A DNA stretch of 64,000 nt from Euglena gracilis (lineage: Eukaryota; Euglenida; Euglenophyceae; Euglenales): positions 30,882,667 through 30,946,666 of the forward strand of contig CP154956.1 in the NCBI GenBank assembly GCA_039621445.1, written 5' to 3'. The position numbers were made by a program, and so were the translations under genes. The notes beneath the pieces were generated by a model. That model worked only from the letters and a program-made list of their open reading frames with translations, ran no database searches and was not told where the DNA came from. Shown here piece by piece: positions 36,077-49,400 of the stretch (within the stretch, counting starts at the first letter, position 1; each line of letters opens with the position of its first letter).

Positions 36077-39000
36077 GGTTGGAACAGCAGCCCCCCCCTC
36101 CATGGGCCCGGCCAGCACAGGTGACAGGGGGGAAGGGACAATTTCTGGGGGGGAACTCTTTGGGCCAGGCTTATTTTTTACAACTCCGGGGGAGGGGGGT
36201 GCCTTCTGCCATGGGGTGAACCCCCCCCGTCCTGCCGACCAAGCCAATTTTCCCTTGAAAACTGCCACTTTCGGGCCCTCGGCACCTTCAGCGTCGGGGG
36301 GGAGGGGGGTTGCTAAAGCACTGCCCCAAAACCCAACCCCCGCCCTGCCCTGGCCAGCACTCACCCCCCCCCCGGGGAAGGCGCGAACTTCCTTGAGAAA
36401 AAGCCTCCTTTGGGTAGCACACAGGGGGGTGGCAATGCCCACCCAGGTAAATGGAGAGACTGGTTTATGCACAGATGCAAGAACCAACCCATGAAACAAA
36501 CATAATAAAAAAAATTCAAAAAAACCAGCTGTGTGAATTTGTTTGGCATTTCTGCCCCTGGTCATTTGCAAAATAGTGGGATGGCAAATGCCTGGCGAAA
36601 ATTGCCTGGGGGGCCTGCAGTTAAATCCCCCAACGTGGTTGTACAGCAACCACATTGGTGGGCCCAATGGTGCTCAGCTGGCAGTCTGCCCCCTCCCATC
36701 CAAGTATCCAAGTGACGCTTTTAGCACCAATGTCGAAATTCCCAATTGTGTCCAATGTTGAATAAGTGGTGGGTGTGTTGCATACTCATGCCATGGAGAT
36801 GGTCCACGATGCTGTTGAGATGCCTTTGAGATGGTGGCCTTGCAATGTGGTTGGGCAGGGGGACAAAGTCATACATAGAACAAGAACTCACAGAAGACAT
36901 CCATACAAAAACCTATATCAAGGTTTGTGCTCAGTGTTCGCCGAAGTGCGGAAGAATTAATGGTGTAACCACGTGCCACCCCATACCCCGACGTTGCAGG
37001 GTGCCCCAAAGGCATTCTAGGATTCTGAGGACAAAATGCGACTTGGAAATGCGACTTTCTCAAACGGAGACCCTCAGAAACTTCTCCAAAACAAATGGAC
37101 ATAGGCTTGGGGAAAATGAAATGAAATGAAATGGGCTTGAGGAAAGGTAAGGGTCACTGAGTGCCTGGTAACTTTCCAAAAATTGCTTCCTGTTAAACTT
37201 TGCAATATTCTGTTTCCATCAAACCACGACATAGGGGAACTACCAAGACAGAAAGTTGCTTGTGGGAAACCCTTGGCAGGATAAACGACCCTCGCCAACA
37301 TTAGTGCCCAATCGACTGAGGTTGAGAAACTGCGGGGGCAGGCTTTGGGTGGATGAGGTGGGGACTTACCGACCTTGACCTTGTCCGCAACTATCAATCG
37401 GGTTCCAGCAGATGGGCCAGGAGACACCACTTGTCCTCTGGTTGGGGGAGGCTTTTTGGACGAACTTTGGAGGGTGTGGTGTGGCCAAACAACAAAGAAC
37501 CTCAGATACAAGGAATTTTCCATTGTTTTGATGTTTTGCACAGGAGAACCTTACATGAGTTGTATTGTGTTTGGACGTTTAATTCTTGGGTGGTTTTGGT
37601 GGGAGATTTCATTTTGGAGCATAAACTGGACTTAGGCTATTACGCGGCTGACTTCACACTTAACACTTAACTTAACACGCAGAGTGACGTTCGTTTAATA
37701 CAGTACGACCCTTTTCTCCAAGTTGCGCCTTATGAGTTTAGAATGTTAGACAAGGGGAGCAACCTGATGGGGAAAAAAATGAGCGTTTCGCACTGCAAGG
37801 ATATTTTCCTTCATTTTGGGGAATGTTCAACTGAGGCACCCACGTTGAGGCATTTGGATACCAAAATCCACAATATCTCACCAGATAATTTTTTTTCGAA
37901 ATTCACAATTTGTAATATCTTGAGCTTTTCTCAGAGAATTGCACGAGGAAAAAAATGCTTCCCAGGAAAATGACCTCTAAAACATGGGTGCTTTGACAAG
38001 GGTGGTGCTTGGACAAGGGGGAAGTACGCAACACCCACATAACGAAGGACTCGGGTGTTTTGGGAAACCTTCTGCACAGCGCAGCCCATGCCGAGTTACT
38101 TCAACTGACTGGCCTTTGTTGCCCCGCTGGTCACATGCTCTCTACAACCCACACTCTTTTGATTTTGACGTTTCGATTGAAAATGATCTTCGAATTTTTT
38201 GAGGCACTGAACGAGCCGTCGAGCCGCTATTGGCTTGTTTTTGAAGGTGGTTCGATATGTGAGATGCTGCTCACCACCATTCGCTGCTGATTACGTCGCA
38301 CACCCGGCATCTTAGGTTGGAATATAAACCTCGGCCTGCAGCTGGCCCAGTGCCGTGTCAAAGCAAAAGATTTGCTTTTTGCAAGTTCATTATCTTTGCA
38401 AAGATTGTTTGCAAATACAATGAAGTTTCAAAAAAGAAAACAAAAATAAAGAACATACACACCACACACCACACACACGAACACCATCCTCCACCTCAGA
38501 AATGGAACCTCAAAGTTTTGATGCGGACGGATGGAAAGGTGCAAACATCGGCAAGGATGATTCATTTCGCACTCCGCCGCGGCACACATTTCTTTTTGAC
38601 GCCCCACCGGGCAGGCTCCACCGCGCTGCCACTGCCATCGTCGTCATCATACAGCTCATATGCCAGCAATCCTCACTCCCAGTGGAATGCCGGGAAAGTG
38701 GAAACCCCAGGCCAGCCGACCCGCCTCTGGAACATTTGGTGCTTCATCAAACGATCTGGCGGTCTATCTAGTCTGGGGCAGGGATCTGTCCAGTCTGGGG
38801 TGGGGGCCTCCAGGCAACACACCTGGAAGCCCAACAAGTACACACCGCTCTGCCCAAGTCCCCACCTTGGCGACAAAGCGAGCAGCAAGAGGCAGCATAA
38901 CGCACAGCAGCGGCAGCGAGTCACAGGCCACCGCCCGCTTCCCCGGAAGCCCACTTCCCATACCCCCGCTGCTGCGGAGGGGGGGGGGTGGCTCAATTTT

Positions 39001-40374
39001 GTCGAGCCCACGGGGAAGCTGAACCTTGGAAGGGGGGCTGCGCACACCCACTGTTCACTGCGGCCCCCTGCGCCAAATCCATTCTCTTCTCCACAAACTT
39101 GGTTTCCCGTCCGGGAGGACAGCTCATGCGATTCCTTCGGGTGGACTACTTCAGGCTGCGGTGAGCCTGGCGCTGGTCAAGCTGTCCAAGCCGCAATGCA
39201 CGACGGGAGATGGAAAAGGGCACAGGCTGGCTGCGGCGCAACCCTCTGCAAACTGCCCGGCGGCGGCCCGGGGGGAAACACGCGCAGTTTGGCGGCAGAC
39301 ACAGCGCTGCCGCCTCGCCTTGGTGGGGGGCACAGCCAGGGACGGGGCACAAGGCACAGGGGAGGCAGGGCAGCCAGCCCACAGCCAGCGGATGCACCGC
39401 CGCTGGGCTGTCCAGGAAAGCAGTGCGGGGGGAGGGGGGGTGTTGATATAAAAGTGCGCGCTGGGAGCCAGATGGATGTGGATTAGGCCTTGGACAGAGC
39501 AGAACGGATTCAGGGGCATTTTCCCCCGGTTGCACATTTGGTGCATGTTTGCGCGGGTGTGCTTGCAGTTGCCGTGTGCTCAGCATGCGCTGGGTTTGCA
39601 TGCTGGAAATCAATCATGGTCCCATTTCCTGTTGTACTCAATAAATCGGAATTGTAACCATCTCTGACTGAATGTATCATCCACCGTTACAAACTTTCCT
39701 GAAAATCCCGAGGGGGTCTTATTCTTTTGGTGGGGTCTAAAATTTTTTAAATTTTAGCTGAAAATCGGTCGGATGATATTTTTGGTAGGGTTTTGGGGGG
39801 GTTATGGTTACAAACACCCATTTGAGACCGACCTCCCTGGATTTGCTGGCAGGCTGGAGGTCCCCTAAAACTAAACAAATGTCCCCTAAAAATTTTGACA
39901 TTTTTCGAGACTTAATCATTTCTGGATGTGGTAAAACTGGCACTTTTGGGACAATTTTTGTTCATTTCCAACAAAAATCATGCTTTTTGGGCCGATTTTT
40001 GGACCCTCTTACGGGAAGGCTTTTTTAGACAAAATTTTCAGAAAAACCAAAAAGTACCCCCCCCCAGGAACCCACCCAAAAAGTAGCTCCGGGGATTTAT
40101 CTGACCTTGGGGGGGTTAGGGATCCCTGCTGCGTGCGTCACTGTTTCTTTGTTCGAGACACTTTTTTTAAAAAAATTGGCTCCCCCCGGAGAGTGGGGTC
40201 CCCTCCAGCTTGAACAACTCCTTCACCTTCCATACCCATCCCGAGTCTCCAACGCCACCAGACAGACATGCCAAAAGCTGGGGGGGAGGCGGACCCCTGC
40301 ACATGTCGAGCCACGGTCGGAGCTGAGGCCCACCGGCTCCTGAGGGCCCGCCTTCGGGGCGGTGGTGAAGGCAG
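36077..40374. other. Long region with no confident gene
   Basis: Contains a possible minus-strand exon at about 37372-37434 (frame SAGTRLIVADKVKV before a GTAAGT donor) and a GC-rich block at 38.5-39.5 kb. That block has a very long plus-strand ORF (38317-39486) and competing minus-strand frames. I could not decide between them. C-terminal exons of the cyclase gene may lie here. Confidence 0.35.
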
Positions 40375-40462
40375 GCACTGGGTTCTGGAAGAGGTAGTTG
40401 CCCCAGTTCGGCTCGATGTGCAGCGCGGCCAGCAGGTCCTTCGGCGGAGCCGGGGCCACGCC
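40375..40462 (-). CDS. Cyclase gene exon 23, C-terminal tail
   Basis: Frame [20 protein letters not shown] after the catalytic domain. Boundaries approximate. No domain recognised. It may be followed by further exons. Confidence 0.6.
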
Positions 40463-43400
40463 GCTGTGGGGATGCTGGGGGTCCGCCTGTGGGTTGCCGT
40501 GGGGTCGCCAGACGGATCTTGTTTTTCCGCCATCGCTCATATGCACAATCCAGCCGCCAGAAAGCGCCACGCTAAACCCCGGGGGCAACCGTGCCGGATG
40601 ACACGGCGCGGGCCCCGTTGTCGCATTCCTGGGGACCCGGAACTCGGGCGACCGCCGGTCCATCGAGGCCCGGGGAGGCCCCGGGAGGGGGGACCTGGCA
40701 GGTGCTGACAAAATAGGCGCTCACGTGACCGAAGCCCTTGCAGTACACCTTGTGGCGGGCCTCGAACGTGAACGGCTGGTTGCGGAACATCAGCACCGCC
40801 TGGTACGGGCCCATGGATTCACTGAGGTCCCCCGAGGGAGGGGGCTTGTCTTCCGGCTCCAGAGCTTTTTGTGCAAACAGACCTTTGGGTCGGCCGGTTG
40901 GGCACTAGTGGGCGCTGTAAGGTGGCTCAACCCAACGGCGTCGAAGATGTGCACATGGATGACTTCAAACCATACCTTTCCCCACCCGACAGTCCCTGTG
41001 GGTGGTCAGTTTGCTGTCCTGGGGGAGATCTACCCACATCCACCCCCCAAAATCCATGCAACCCCTAATCACAGCCTTTGACTGGGTACAGAGACCCTTG
41101 GCCCTCCCCACCCCACGGGCAGAGCACAGGGGCGGGGGGAAATGCAACTTGGCCCTTCAAATTATGCAAGTCAAAAAAAAAATGCAAAAAAATGCAAAAA
41201 AAATGCAACTTGCATGAAAACCTTGAGAAAAAGCTGGAATATGACAGAGCTTTGCTGCCTAAAATCAAAAAATTTTCCAGGGCAAAATATTTTATGCAAA
41301 AAAAACGCAAAAAAAAATGCAAAAAAATACAAACATATGCCAACCAACTACAAAATTTTTTTCAAGGGCAAAATATTTTATGTAAAAAATGCAAAAAATG
41401 CAAAAAAAATCCAAGCATACGGCAACCAACTACAAAAATTTTTTCCAGGGCAAAATATTTTATGCAAAAAAAAAATGCAAAAAAATGAAAAAAAATTGCA
41501 AATTTCGGGAAAACCTGATTATGCAAAAAAAATGCAAATTATGCAAGTTGCATTCCCCCCCCCCTGCAGAGCACCATGGGCCGTTGAAAAAAACGGCTCA
41601 AAATGCAAAAAAAAAAAAAAGAAGGCAAAATTCAATTCTAAATTCAATTCGGTTTTATGCATTTTTGGGCGGTCCAAGTGTCACTTGATAAAAACACATT
41701 AAAACCCCTGATGTTCGCTATTTTGGGAATATTGTGATTCTAAAAAATATGTAATATGTTCACATATGGCATACAGTATGGCATAAGTATGACAGGACAC
41801 AAAAATGACGGGAAACCACCCAATTTTTCCATCATTTTTCCGGTCATTTTCCCCTTTGTTTCGCTTTGGAGTGGGCAATTTGGAAACGGAGTGAGTTCGA
41901 GTTCCCTTCAGGAGAGGGATATGAAATATGGTCGGTTTTGGGGTTTGCTTTATAATGAAGGATCACCAAAAAGACACCCAGAAGACCACTTGAACATTTT
42001 TTGCAATTCTGAGTTGCCTTTTTGCCGAAAAGTGGGGAAAATCACTACCATTTTTCGTGAAAGCTGAATTTTCCCATCATCAATTTTTCGTCATCAAAAA
42101 TCGAAAATTTCCATTTATTTTTTGTGTCACTTTTCCAACTGTGAAGTGGATCCCCCACACTTAAGTGTGGAGTACTGTGGGGGTGTGGGGGGGGTGGGGG
42201 GTGGGGGTGGGGGGCGTCCGGAAACAATAGGGTTAGATTCCCCTGGTTGCACAGGGACCTTGCTATTGGGTTATTGGGCGTCACCCCCCCCCCGGACGAG
42301 GCCGAAGCTGAATAAGTCAAAAAATATGACGCCAAAATTTTTCGTGTGTGGGAAAAAAGCTGATGTGTGGACCCCATCCCTCAGGAGATGGGGATCCGGC
42401 TGGCCGGTGCACTGAACCCAGGTGCTACCCCAAAACAGGCAAACACTCAAATCTGGCTGGGTTGGATTCTTCAGCCAATTTTCTGAGGTGAAAAGGTAGG
42501 GTGAAATTCCCACTTCCCATTTGACTGCCCAGTAACTACCCCCCCCCTATGTCCAATGACCGGTAACCTCTGTCCTCTGACCGGGGGGGTGTGTCCTCTG
42601 ACCGGGGGGGTGGTCATTGGACATAGGGGGGTCGTTGGACATAGGGGGGGGGGGGGGGGAGGGGTACCATGGGGGTGGGAGGGGGTAGCCATCCCATCCT
42701 CAAGGGTGGGGAGTGAATGTAGTCAGTGAATGTATGCCCACCCCCTCCGCCACCTGGATGCGGCCCGCTTGCCCGGTGCTCTCCATGCGGCTGGCGAGGT
42801 TGACTGTTTTGCCCCAGGGGCGGCAGGGGGCTTGAAATCGGGGACGCAGACACGGAGAAATCTTTCTTCACTTTTTTGGACACCTGAAGGTGGGGACTTG
42901 TTTATCATTGCAGGGGAGGGCCAAATAGCACCCTCCCTACTCCAACGACCAATAACGTCAGTCCTCTGACTGGGGAGGGGGGGTCATTCTGTCATTGGAC
43001 ATAAGGTTGTGACCAAAAAGGTGTCCTCCGACCCGGAGGGGGGGGTGGTCATTAGACAAGGGGTCCAAGAAAAAAACTTCGGAGGGCACCCCCCCAAAAA
43101 GACAATTTCTTCCTTCTGGTGCTTCGCGCCGTAAATTTTGGGCAATTTTGACAAATGTTTGCCCTAATAGTGCCAAAAATGGCATTTTGGCAAATTTTTA
43201 GCCGATATTGGGTCCAAAGAATTTCTGCCTGGCGCTTCACACCAACCAAAAATCTTGCCAAACCTCCAAAAAGGTGTCCTCCGACACCTAGGGTCTCCCA
43301 GCTGCTGCAAGGGTCATCCAGTGGGGGGGGGAAAAAACCTAATTAATTGGGCAGTGCCCAAAAAAACGTTTTTCACTCCTGAGCCTCCGAAAATGAAGTC

Positions 43401-46400
43401 CAAAAAGCGCGCACCCTTCAAAAAGCCACTTCACACTGAACCAATTTCAGGTCGTGCCCAAATAAGCGCCCCTGAGGGTCTGAAACTGTGGTCCAGAAAT
43501 GTGCACACCTGTGCACTTAGATGGGGGGTTTAGAGCACGCCCCTCACCTATCCCAACCCCCCCCTATGTCCAACGACCGGTAACTTCTGTCCTCCGACCG
43601 GGGTCGTTGGACATAGGTTCGTGACCATAAAGGTGTCCTCCAACTGGAGAGGGGGTGGTCGTTAGACAAGGGCAAAAAAAAGTTGCCAGAGACCCAGGAC
43701 CCCACCCCCCCCCCAAAAAGGCCAAAATTGTCCTCCCAGCGCTTCGCGCCGAAATTCTGGGAATTTTAATAAATTTTTGCCCAAAAGTGCCAAAAACGGC
43801 ATTTTGGCCAATTTTAAGCCGATTTTGGGTGCAAAATTTATCCGGCCAGCGCTTCCTAGCGTGTCCAAAAATTTGGCCAAACCGCCGAAAAAGTCTCCTC
43901 CAACCAGGGGGGGGTCCTTGGACATGGGAGGGGGGTAGGGGTTTTTTTAAGACCGGGGGGGAGGGGGGGTCCCCCCACCCACCCACCCCCTGGGGGGGGC
44001 CCGGGGGAGGGGGGGTCCCAGGGGAACCCACAAAAAATGGCCGAAAAATCGCGAAAGGTGCTAAAGATAGCACTTTCTCGGCGCCTTCGGCACCAAAAAG
44101 TATATCTCACCCCCCTCCGGGGGGACCCCCCCCCCGGGGGGGCTCGGCCGGACCCACCCACCCTACCCCCCCCCCACCCCCGGGGGTCCACGACTAAAAA
44201 AACCCCTGGAGGGGGGGTACTTCAGGAGGGGGTTGTGTCACAGGGGTGACCAGTTGACCAGTAGGGGTGGGGGGGACTCCAACGTCGTTCCCCCGCCCCC
44301 CGCCGGGCAGATGTCGAACAGCGGGGTCTTCCCCTGCAGCACGCCGGCGGTGAGCGGCCCCATGGCCACGCCGTAGCGCATGATGCAGTGCACCAGTGGC
44401 CCGCCGCTGCCCTCCCCTCCCCCGCCCACCCCTGCCGCGTCCTTCGGCCGCCATGCGCCCCTCAAAGGAGGGGGGGGAGTTTGCGGGAAAAAGCAAAAAA
44501 AGCAACGCAAGCAATGCAAAAAAAACAGCAAAAACAACGCAAACAACGCAAAAAAAGGGAATCTGGCCAAAATTAAAAACTGGGGGGAAAATGTGGTTTT
44601 GGTTTTTTTTCTTCTCTGGTCATTCCCCTTCCTTCCGTGGATCCATCCTTAAAGGGGCAGAAGTGAGAAAGCAGCACCTTCCCTTGGGAAGTCGGCAGAC
44701 TCCCAGCGCAAACTCTCCTGGTCTGCGCTGGTATGTTGGGCATAGAGGCGCACGGGACGGATGGCCATAGCCGATAACCGACGGTCGCCGAGGGACGGTG
44801 ACCGGGTTGGTCTCCTTGTCGGCGGCCAGGGGGGGCAAATCAGAGGCGGAGGGCAGGGCGCACACGTCAGTCACACATCGCACTCCCGTGCAGCGCACAT
44901 CGTGTACATGTGAGGCGGTGGTGGCAGGCACCGCCTTCCGCGACCACAATGCCCCAATGCTGTTCGGAAAGCTCCCCGGCAAATGCACCAAAGGCACCGC
45001 GGAAGTATGGGTTCCCAAAAAAAAATCCGTGTCAGGCTTCCTGTTGGTGTACCACAGGGGGGCCCGCCCTGGGATGGAGGAGAAGCCCTTCAGCAGGTTC
45101 TTCTTCCGCAGCACGCGGACCACGACGTCCGCCAGGATGGTCCCCTCGTCCGGGTGCAGGAAGCGGTTGGAGAACACCTGCGCGCAGGCGGAGGCGAAGA
45201 GCATCAGGGTGACAGCCCGGCCCTGGGGTTTGGGCCGGGGCTGTATGGGACATCCTGATCAGGCTGTTTTTTTTTACCAACCCCGGGGGGGAGGGGGGGG
45301 GGCCGGAGTGCCTGTGAGTGCCTGCCCAGGCAGGCACTACCCCCCCCCGGGGGGGGGGGTCGGATTTCGGCCTGTGCCCAGGCACATTCCTTTGAAAATA
45401 GGCCATTTTTGGCTCCCCGGCACCTTCGGCGCCGGGTTGTGCTAGGGCACTTTTGGCCGTGTGCCCTACCCCCCCCCGGGGGGGGGGGGCGGATTGGGAG
45501 GGCCTTGAAGTGCCTGCCCAGGCAGGCACCCCCCCCCCCGGGGTGGGGTCGGCACCCGACTAAAATACAGCCTGATCCTGATGGGGGGGGTTGACCTCCA
45601 CCACGGTAGTTTGCACAGAAAAGTTATGACCTAAAAATTGGCACCCTGGAAATGTGGGAAGGGGTGGTGGGGGTTTCAGGGAGTCCTGTAAAACTCTGGG
45701 CTCCGTTTTGCTTTTCCTGTCCAGCTCAAAGAGCAGAAAACGCACCCGCCTGGTGGGGCGGGCGTTGTTGTGGCAGTCAGGATGGGCAACCCCAGTGCCG
45801 AAGTCCTTCGCCTGGCAAGGGCAAAAGGCCACCCCGTCACTTCAAAAGATTGCGACCTGCCGCGGAACCGCACCGCCCAAACAAACGGACTCCCTCGGCC
45901 AAGGACGCTCGCCCACAAGTCACCTGGGGCTGGGCCACCCTCCCCGGCCCACGGGACGTGCTCCTCGCCATCCGGTGTGCCCTTCAGCGCGGTGCCCCGC
46001 CCGGCCTCAGCACCTCTCCGGGGCCGGGCTGGCCATGTCCACGGTGGGGTTGCCGTTGACGGAGGTCATCCCCGGCAGCCCCGTCACCCCGAGGTAGGCG
46101 TCGCCGATGGTCTTCACCTTGTACACGTGGTAGTAGTCCCCGATGGCGTCGGCAGCGCGGGGCGTCAGAGGCAGCACAGCCCCTTCCCCCCCCCCACAAC
46201 GACCACCGTGAACAACGTTCACAAGACAGGGAAATGGGCCGGTTTTTCCAGGGTTTACTGCGAACATTGCTGTTCTGCGGGAAATGGGGGTTGATTTTAC
46301 AGATGCCTCACGCTCTCTGACTCCAAAGCTGGAAACGCTTGTGAAAACGGCGGTTCCACAAAACGATGGGCGAGAGGACACAAGAGCCAAAATGCAAATG

Positions 46401-49400
46401 GTGAGATGTGATGGTGTGATGTTCACCACCCGCCAGCAACCCGCAAAGCTGGATGCTGAAATAAATTGCACCTTCTGCCTTCCATTCACATTTCCGCTGG
46501 CCTGACCGACCACTGACTGACTTTCATTGCGGAAATTTCGGAATATCATTCCAGTTAGCTAATTCTGACAAAGTCAGGGCCGGAATACTTATTTTGGTGA
46601 GTGTATCTGTCCATTCAAACCCCCCCTACATTTTTTAACTAAACACCTGACAGGGAGTGTCCCAAATGGTGTCCCGTGTTTGCAGCCCCATTTGGGGTGG
46701 GGGGAGGGGGATGCTGACGAGCATCCTCGAATGTGGTTTGAGGTCGTTGGAGGATGCTCGCAAACATTCTCTTCCATGGGACAGTGAAGGAAAAGATAAT
46801 AAAATTCCTTGCATACAGCTCCTCTTTTGTTCTGTCCTTTTTTCAAGTCCTTTCGCATGCAATGTTTGCAGAGCCCTAAATATAAAATCTGTTGTTTAAT
46901 GTGTGGCCTGTGTGCAACTCACTTTTCTGTGTGAAAGAACAAGTCCTTTTGCACGCAGGCCCAAATATAGCAACATTCTGAATCTCAGTCTTGCGAAACC
47001 TGCATTCATGAACGTAAGAGGATGCTCACGAGCATCCTCGAATGTTGTTTGAGGTCGTTCGAAGACGCTCAAGAATCCTGGAGTCACTTGATTGAGGTCA
47101 GTTGAGGGGGGATTTGAAAGACGCCACCGCGGCCCATCACCCCAAACGTGTAGCCCATAAACCGGATCAGCTCTTCCGGTGTCAGGGGGTGGGCCCCTGC
47201 GTGACACAACGCAGCACAGGTGGGACATATGAGCCACACGACGAGCAACGAGAGGGGAACGCCATGTCAGTGACCTGCAGCTGAGGATCCCACTCGCCCA
47301 GGGCCGACCCTCAAGATAAGGGTCGAAGCTGCATATGATTGAGCCGTGTGGGTCCCCATCGGATGGGTTTGCAATTGCGGCTGGGGTGGAGGGGGAGGGG
47401 AAGGCCCTGGCTTTCTTTGCAGTTTGCAGAAACTGCATATCCCGCCAAATACACAGAATCAATACATTTCAGAACCTGGCCGGTGAAGGCTCAGTTCTCA
47501 GAGAGGTTGGAATCGAAAAAACGTCAGCTCCTGAACCCAAGGGGTAAATGAACAGAAACCTAAAACATCCAGTTTCAGCTGAGGTTGGCGCCATGGAACG
47601 AGACTTCTACTGTTGTTGTTTGGCTTGACGTTCAACGTCACTGGGCCACGTCAATGGCCTCCAGATACCACACAACCTCTATGGGCTCGGGGGGGGGGGG
47701 GGCTGCTGAGTCCAGGGCAAAGAGCAGGGGCCCCAGCACGGTGTTGGACGTGGTGGTGAACTCGAAGATGTCGGAGAAGAACACGGTCTTAGGCGGCCGA
47801 CCTCGCACTTAACACAGGGTTGGCTTGTTCCGTTGCGCGCTAGCGCGCAACGGAGCGCTCTTTTGAAAGTCCCAATAAGTGGCACCCAGATCTAATCAGG
47901 ATGAGGCTGGTGCCCCAGAACCGCAGGTCCGCAAACACTTTGAAAGCTAAATATGAGCGTGAGGTAACTCTTTCTAAGGAACTCGGCAAAATGACTTCGT
48001 AAATTCGGAAAGCTAGGGTGCCCCGGAGCAGGTGTCCCCACAGCATAAAGCGCACATGTGCCTGGCATGTGTGTTTGAGAACCTTTCAACGGTTGCCCAT
48101 TTTACTGGTGAACCGAACGGCATCCACATCCTTAGGCTTTACACCAAAAATTGCCTCACGGCCAAGCATTGTGAGAGCGTTTGGGGGGACCGGGAACTGA
48201 AGGCGCCCGATCCCCCCACCAAAATGCCCCCCAATAATTTGGCCTTGAGCCCATCTCTCGTTTTCCAGGATCAGCGGTTTCGGAGACACAATCGGTTTCT
48301 GTCAACAATTCTCAAAGCAATATTCGACCAAAAAACACGTCCTGAAAAAATCGAGGACAGTCTTTTCACGATTAGGGCGTCATTTTGGGGAGGCAAAAAA
48401 ACGCCCTGATAATTGTGGACAGGCTGTCCACAATATCAGGGCATGAGAACAGAACTTTCAACAAAAAAAACACCAAAAAAAACCGCCCAAAACTCTGGCG
48501 TGAAACATGTCAACGAAATACAGGGCACCTGCTTGCCTTTCTGTTTGTGGTTTCAGAAAAATTGTGCGTTGCTGCATACAGGTTTTACCCCCAATTTTAG
48601 AAAGAAAAGTGCCCTTCACCCCTGGTCCTTCTGAAGAAAAATGCAATCAAAAAACGCAGGACCTTGTCTGCAAATGGATATATTTTTGCCTGCATGAGTT
48701 GCAGGCAAATACATCCAGTTTGTTGCATTAAACATCTCTGCGTTCACTGGGAAAATATGGTGCAATACCCTGATGCGCTTTCCCTCAGATATGCTGTTCA
48801 AACACCTGCACTTCGTAGACATTCGGTTTCCACTCTCCTCCTGTCTCAGAAGTTCCCACCGTTAAAATACCCAAAAGGATGAAATTTATTTGGGTCCACT
48901 TGCGCAATTGCGAAAAGGAACCTTTTCAATAATTTCTTTTGCGCAATTCCACACATTGGACCACTCCGGGAACAACAATGCTCATGGGGAGGAGATGAAA
49001 CACTTTCAAAAAAAAAATCAATTCTCCGGTTTCAAACAGGATGGCATAGGAGGCGGTTGCTTGGTGTTGATTGGTGGTTCCTGTGCGCAATTGCGCAAAG
49101 GAACAAAGAATGCTTCCTTGCGGAAAGGAACAAACGATGTTCGTTTGTGATGATGATTTGTTTGTCACAGAGTCTGAACATGAGTGGGATGATGTGGACA
49201 ACCTGCCACCGAGCTCAACTGGCAACCGGTGGAAGTCTTCCTGTATTCTTTATCCTTCATCTCCCAGAGTTTTCAGAGTTCTCAATAAATCCATTTCACC
49301 CTGGAAAACACGCTCCTTTCGAAACTGACGTCAAAAACCTCCTCACGGTGGTGCAAACAAAATCAAAAGGCAAGTAAAACTGGACCTGCCGCCCGGCCTC

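Larger units (their letters stand above)
40800..42753 (-). other. Cyclase intron 21, GT-AG possible
   Basis: Ends GTGGCG ... TACCAG on the coding strand, so this intron can be conventional. Removal joins GRIQ to AVLMF in frame. Contains element E2 and a family C copy. Confidence 0.65.
42815..44307 (-). other. Cyclase intron 20, nonconventional
   Basis: Splits the TGG codon of LFDIWG. On the coding strand it starts CCCGGCGGGGGGCGG and ends CCCCTGCCGCCCCTG. There is no GT near the 5' side or AG near the 3' side that keeps both conserved motifs. The ends can pair (GGCGG with CCGCC). Holds element A4 and family C copies. Confidence 0.85.

Noticed and set aside
38317-39486. A 389-codon plus-strand ORF, the longest in the window
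   Set aside because: The 5' part is low-complexity and the 3' part is a GC-rich block open in several frames on both strands. No domain and no conserved-looking core. It may overlap real minus-strand exons.
41128-41566. CRISPR-like regular repeats in E1 and E2
   Set aside because: The repeats are A-rich, uneven, have no unique spacers, and lie in a eukaryotic transposable element.
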